DNA of 64,000 bases from Halictus rubicundus (lineage: Eukaryota > Arthropoda > Insecta > Hymenoptera > Halictidae). The notes under the pieces are model-generated. The model saw only the letters and a program-made list of their open reading frames with translations. It was not told the origin of the DNA and did no database searches. The stretch spans positions 7,936,001-8,000,000 of the forward strand of contig NC_135157.1 in the NCBI RefSeq assembly GCF_050948215.1. The letters run 5' to 3'. Positions 59,050 to 64,000 of this stretch are shown here, in pieces. A program made the translations under genes and the position numbers. Every line of letters begins with the position of its first letter. The first letter of the stretch is position 1.

Positions 59050-60329
59050 CCCTATACTGTATTATAATAAACAGTGTGCAAGCGACTACTAATGCTAGGC
59101 GAAACTCTAAACTGCGACGGCCATTACTGAAATCCTCGTCGCGATTCTCCTCTACTTTCTCCATCGCAAGATCTTTTTTCCTGTTTGTTTGTAATTTATT
59201 GCCAGTCAATATCATTGCAGTGTCGGCGAGGTAAGAGCGGTTAAACGAATCTGTATCTGTACGAGATTCTGCACGATGCATTCGGGGCGACGTGTGCACA
59301 CGTACGTGTATATCTAATCCTCCTTTCGAACGCACCAGACCGGAAGCCGGGGGACGAATGAAGTATCTGGAGTGGCGTGGTTTCGATAATTAACCTATTT
59401 TCGAGCATTTTCGAGCACGGTTTACTGCGCAATCGCGATACAGGTTAATTGCGCGTACGATTATACCGGTGTATCTTTATTAGAGAGTCTTGCATGCGCG
59501 CCGATCGATTGCCCGTGGGCGATTGGATCGCGATGATCGTTGCCGGGAGGATTCTTTGAGTTGATGTCGTCGTGATTCGACTATTTATCAGACGTTTCAC
59601 CGAGTCCAAGTTGTCCTGTGTGTGCACGTGGCTTTGAATTATGCGTCGCGGTAGGTAGCTTGTTGTTCACGTTGCGGATTAAGATGCACGCCAATTAAGT
59701 CGGCCGTTATGGTTTCACTAACTAGACGCTGCTCGGGGAGACAGTAGCTGGGTACATGGTTTTCCAAATTCTATGGTTAGGCTGCGGACTTTGTGCATTT
59801 ATTACGAAAATGGGCAAGTGAAATACGGAACTGGGAAGACAGTAAATTAAGGGGATGTTGTTACATTATTCCTTACTTGCTAAAATGATTAGAAGAAATA
59901 AATAAATTACAAATAGAAAAGAATTATTTCGAAAACGCACTTTACTCGCTCAAAACGGAGGAGAAACGTGACCATACATAATTTAATACGAATGAACATT
60001 GTTGTGAAAACTTGCAACAGTTGGAGACAACACTTCTCGAGATAAGGACCGCCGTCGACGCGAACGGACTTATTACACGACCTAATAAAATCGCGTTAAT
60101 TTAAAGAAGATCGCGTAATTGCAAGAGTATGGTCTGATTAGGCTGGAGGAAGACGTAACTTCAGAACGGATGCTAAGCTGCATCCCCGCAAATGCAGCCG
60201 CAAAACCAGCATGCAGAAGAGACGAACTCGCATTGCACACGGCGCGGTGAACTCTCTCAGCTCAGCCATGAAAAGAGTTTGCATCGCGTTTCGCGTGGTC
60301 CTCGCGGCAATCTACGTCGGATCAGAACG
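59050..60329. other. Intergenic DNA with a family A fragment
   Basis: A family A left end (TTAGGCTGCGGACTTTGTGC) begins at 59777, with interior similarity to about 59900. The right end is not clear. No exon was recognised. Confidence 0.5.
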
Positions 60330-60373
60330 AGAAGAAGAAGAAGAAGAAGAAGAAGAAGAAGAAGAAGAAGAGG
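60330..60373. repeat. (GAA)n trinucleotide repeat
   Basis: About 14 GAA units. It gives poly-Glu or poly-Arg in overlapping plus-strand frames that are otherwise without domains. Confidence 0.95.
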
Positions 60374-60796
60374 AACAAGACGAAGGATGCAGAAGAAGGA
60401 GAGGGGAAAAGAGAAACCGGAGACCCCCCGCTCCGGCTTGCTGCACCTCATCGACGTCGCAGAAACTCTCGGCTCACAGGCTGAAAATAAATATCGCGGC
60501 GACCCAACGACGAGAACCTTCTTTCCTTCTCGAGTTTCGTGGTCGATGGTACTTCGGCTTGGTTCTTTAATACCCCCTCGCGACACACCGCTTCGTATTT
60601 ATAGATGTTTATACGGCGCGGGACTAACGTTACCCGCGTCCAGAAATGATTTATACCCTCGAGAGGTTAACCCCGGCGCACCGAGCCGATTTCCTGCTGA
60701 CCGCGAACGATCGAGTCTTTCGGGTGGGCTTCATCGATTTTACGATGCAACGCATTCTCGATCTTGAGCCTTTCGATATGCTCCATTATTGATAAT
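60374..60796. other. Intergenic DNA, no gene recognised
   Basis: GC-moderate. A 191-residue plus-strand frame (60192-60767) spans the GAA repeat as poly-Arg, lacks any domain and overlaps others. Confidence 0.5.
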
Positions 60797-61236
60797 GATT
60801 AGACTGCGGATTGTATGCTTTTACGGCGAAAATGAATAACAGTAATTTAACCCCTTTCCCCACAATTTGTTTTACGGTTGCAATTATTAGATGACGTTTA
60901 TAAGAAGAAGGAAATTTATATTTATTGAATGCCTATGTATTCTCCAATAGCTATTCTCCGATACATGTCGTCAACAACAAAATAGAATTTTACTTGGGTT
61001 TCAAGGAAATTAGTAACATCCGTATTTAACAAATTATGTTGGAAATCATCATCACTGACCCGTCGTTATTGTAGTGGAAGGGGTTAAAGCGGAGGACAGA
61101 TGAAAAGAATTTAAAAAGTTGCAGCTGATTAAAATCATTAAAGAAAGAATGGAAGTTTTCTTTGACTCCTGTTCTGTACAATTTATACCAATAATTTTTT
61201 TATTTTGCATATGAATCCGCAGTCGAGTAGTAATGA
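60797..61236. mobile_element. Family A element interrupted by a TTAA element
   Basis: Left end GATTAGACTGCGGATTGTATGC; right end TTTTGCATATGAATCCGCAGTCGA, a clear inverse. The left interior runs to 60846; the right resumes at 61088 with AGCGGAGGACAGATGAAAAG. Without the insert it is about 200 bp, as in other copies. Confidence 0.82.
60847..61087. mobile_element. piggyBac-type short element (233 bp), nested
   Basis: TTAA at 60847-60850 and 61084-61087. The ends are CCCCTTTCCCCACAATTTG and, inverted, CCCCTTCCACTACAA. No coding sequence. Confidence 0.85.
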
Positions 61237-61245
61237 ACTATTATA

Positions 61246-61358
61246 CTTAGACTGCGTACTTTTATGTAAAATTGTCTTCATCGATATCAGGATTTTTTTC
61301 CTCCGCCGAATTCTTCGTTTTTCCGTTTTGTGTTTCATGCATAAAATTCACAGTGAGG
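61246..61358. mobile_element. Family A element (about 112 bp), adjacent copy
   Basis: Left end ACTTAGACTGCGTACTTTTATG; right end TTTCATGCATAAAATTCACAGT. It lies only about ten bases from the right end of the previous family A copy. Confidence 0.65.
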
Positions 61359-63507
61359 TAATAACAAATTCGTCGAGACATTCTCGAACATCGTCAATCG
61401 ATTGAACACGTTGATTGCCTCGTTGAATTTTAATTTGATTGCGGTATCTTTATGTCGTTTCTTTTTATCGTGTATCGAGCAGACTTTTATCTCCTCTCAA
61501 CTCAAGAATATTTCTCGAAATCTTCCAACAGGATTTCCAGAATAAGAAATTTCAGAATCAGTTCACGGTAATCATGAATTCATAACGAGCGTGAAATTCA
61601 TGTCCTTTAAGGCAATCATCGTCGTTAATTGGTGATATTACGAAAGGAAGCATACAGCAAAAAGTTAATGGAGAAGTAATAAACTGTGCTCCATTGGTAC
61701 AACCATGTTTACGAGCTCGTCACTTATACGAATAATTTGTATATCCATTCAGTAACAAGTTGGATCCTAGACTATACTACACTATAATATGTGTTTGCAC
61801 ATTAGATACTTCGTAGTACAAGATATTGAAAACGAAAGCGATCCCTGTTGGAATAATCTCCGACTGTCTCGAACTTTACACATCACTCTTCTCAAAGAGT
61901 ATAATGCTACAGAGCAGTATTTAATCCGTAAGTCGTAGCAGGTATTAATCCATCTTGTGCAGTCATGTAATTGCAAAATACACGAGATCGCTTCATTTAT
62001 TTTTATAGCGAGGCAAGGATTAGACCACGTGAACATGAATTATCGTCGATAGCATCTGAGCTTCGAATACGCACTATACAATGTGAGGATTGTTACGCTA
62101 CATAATGCGAATATGATAGGTCATTTATTTCGCAACCGAAAAATATTCCTTTAACTCTCATACGATTCTCGTAAAACTTTTTCTTACGTGCGTGTAATTT
62201 GACATACTCTTTTTATTGATATGTTTGCCGGTAATTAACGACGCTGCAAATCTATATTTTGTAGCACCGATGGTGTTTCCTAAGTATTGTGAGGTAACAA
62301 TAAGGAGGCTGATGTTTAAGTTGTGAAATTATGAATAAAACACAGATAAAAATTCCGAGTAAATAGTATGTTAAAAAATATACTCATTTGTCTCTCCGTT
62401 GTTTTTTATCGTTGTGTCACTTCAGCAAGAATTTAATGATGAATTCAGTTTGAAAAATTAAAGGAACATCGTGAAACCACTTTTGGGAAACGCATGAGAC
62501 TCGACTTCGCGCCGAGCAGGGGAACAATAATTCGTTAGAACTGGAGAGCAGATTAGTGGTCAGCGAAGGTCAAACGGTACACTGCTAAGCTGGTGACAAC
62601 TACCAGCGCGGAGGATCGCTTCGCAAATCTGCGGGACTAAGACTGAATTTGCTCGGTGGATCCATTTGTCTGTGAGCTACATATATTTGACATCGTGTGG
62701 CCCGATACTTCCACCCTATTCGTTCTCCGCGATTCCTTATCCAAACGAGCTTAAATTCATCCGCTTGGCCAAACAGTCTGACCGCGTTTCCCATGGTTTC
62801 GTGGCGGAAAACGCCATAGGAACGATGAAACAAAGCACGGGAGCACCGTGTGTGCACAGGCCGGGAAAGAGTCCGGAATCTCTTTAGACCGTTGTCCGAG
62901 CCCGAGAGCATCATCCCCCGTTCTCCCGCGGTTATTTCACCCCTCCCGAGGACGGTTAGTTAAATATTATTTCGGTCGTTAATTGGCTTATTAATATATA
63001 TATATGAAAATTACGAGATAACCGTGTTCCGCTTATAGTAATCGCGAGCGCGGGCGGGGTCCGGACCGTTCCGGGTCGCCGCGTCAGCTCGACCGAAAAC
63101 AATGCTCCGTTAAATCAGCGTTATTGTCGCCCGCGACCAACCGTGAGGATCGATAAATTAAATCGAGCTCCCCGCCGATTTCAATCGGCGCGAGCGCGAC
63201 CTCGTTACAGGGGAAAGTTCCGTGCTAATGTCAGCCGCCGTGGCTGAACACCGTTTTGACTTCTAAATGGCGGCTAGAACGCCGTGTGTCCGGCCACACG
63301 TCACGCAATCGGTTGAAATCGGAAAAAGCTGGACAAAAATCACAACCCCCTGTGTGCTCTGTGAAAGGTTTTACGAAAATAAACCAATGCGAAGCATAGT
63401 TATGCCTCGATGTATCAAAACGTCGACGGAACGATACTGATTCAGTAACAAAACTTTTTTCTTTTTAATTCTATATTTGTGAAACTTTTACCAGCACGCT
63501 TGTCACA
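61359..63507. other. Intergenic DNA, no gene recognised
   Basis: AT-rich to about 62500, then GC-richer, with a (TA)n patch near 62993-63004. The low-repeat GC-rich segment 63040-63320 could be regulatory but shows no decisive motif. Confidence 0.5.
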
Positions 63508-64000
63508 TTTTTCTGATTGAAATGACTCCAAACACGACACCATTTGCTCCATATTTACGGATTTAATCCACGATGTAGTGGAACCTCGATTATCCGAACT
63601 ACAGAAAAACCTCGCTCGTCGTTTGAGCATGTGCAACGACAGAGGTAACCAATCATACTATTCCAGGACTGTTAACAACTCGCTAGTATGCGACTAACGA
63701 TGATATCGTGCAATAAACGAGGTTGCAACGAGCGAGGTTTTACCGTAATCGGTGGAATATGCGTGAGTGCATAATAGAACTATTATCTTGCTATAGTTCT
63801 AGATTAAATCTTCACTGGTTTGTTCAATGAATTGTATTTTATATTGTGCACGCTTTACATTACATTATTGTGCACGTTTTCAAGTGAAACGCGTGTTCAG
63901 ACGTCAATTCGGATAATCGAGGTTTTACTGTACCGTGAATTACCCAAACGAACATGCTCTCAATTACGTCGTGTTTGTACTCATTTTAATCAGAAAAATG
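63508..64000. repeat. pogo-associated composite repeat with a nested pogo-like element, cut by the window end
   Basis: The left outer arm (from TTTTTCTGATTGAAATGAC) and right outer arm (ending AATCAGAAAAATG at the window edge) are inverse to each other. Inside them, the pogo-like ends GGAACCTCGATTATCCGAAC (63580) and TTCGGATAATCGAGGTTTTA (63909) face each other. A further element is inserted at 63602-63745. Confidence 0.8.
63600..63747. mobile_element. pogo-like short element (144 bp) nested in the composite repeat
   Basis: TA at 63600-63601 and 63746-63747. The ends are CAGAAAAACCTCGCTCG and, inverted, CGGTAAAACCTCGCTCG. It sits directly after the left pogo-like end of the host repeat. Confidence 0.8.

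Noticed and set aside
60192..60767. 191-residue Arg-rich plus-strand frame
   Set aside because: The core is the GAA repeat read as poly-Arg, and an overlapping frame reads it as poly-Glu. No domain.

Overview
This window looks like nuclear DNA of an arthropod, most likely an aculeate hymenopteran (bee, wasp or ant). The grounds are CpG-rich stretches alternating with AT-rich ones, many simple-sequence tracts, no dense coding, short GT-AG introns and several families of short DNA transposons (mariner, piggyBac-like TTAA elements, pogo/Tigger-like TA elements). The species is inference. I saw no rRNA, tRNA, CRISPR array or bacterial-type operon.

One protein gene is well supported. It is a three-exon plus-strand gene (coding 2194-2254, 4413-4532, 6599-6723) for a 101-residue secreted cysteine-rich protein. 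Exon 1 encodes the signal peptide. Exons 2 and 3 each encode one six-cysteine module spanning exactly 30 residues from first to last cysteine, both with beta-defensin-like spacing ending in CC. Both introns are phase 1, so exon 2 is a symmetric cassette. A TATA box and initiator lie just upstream and an AATAAA lies about 440 bases after the stop. Intron 2 carries a minisatellite of eight 44-bp units.

The remaining ~57 kb is intergenic or possibly intronic DNA shaped by transposons. A 5'-truncated mariner (about 11475-12244) has a 231-bp piggyBac-type element inserted in its last coding region. A 240-bp piggyBac-type element occurs twice (43380-43619 and 57049-57288), the second copy inside a pogo-like repeat. 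Another TTAA element (60851-61083) sits inside a member of a separate dispersed family ('family A', ends like TAGACTGCGGATTTTATGC) with about ten recognisable copies. Hairpin-type elements lie at 53995-54330 and 58865-59046. These nested insertions allow relative dating.

GC-rich, purine/pyrimidine-skewed blocks (about 10.2-11.0, 12.3-13.6, 14.0-15.0, 21.6-22.7, 25.0-26.2, 31.7-32.3 and 50.3-51.1 kb) carry long open frames on both strands. I read these as compositional artefacts. Two blocks end in strong splice donors (32254 and 58219) and may be 5' untranslated first exons of genes whose coding parts lie outside the window; this is only a suggestion.
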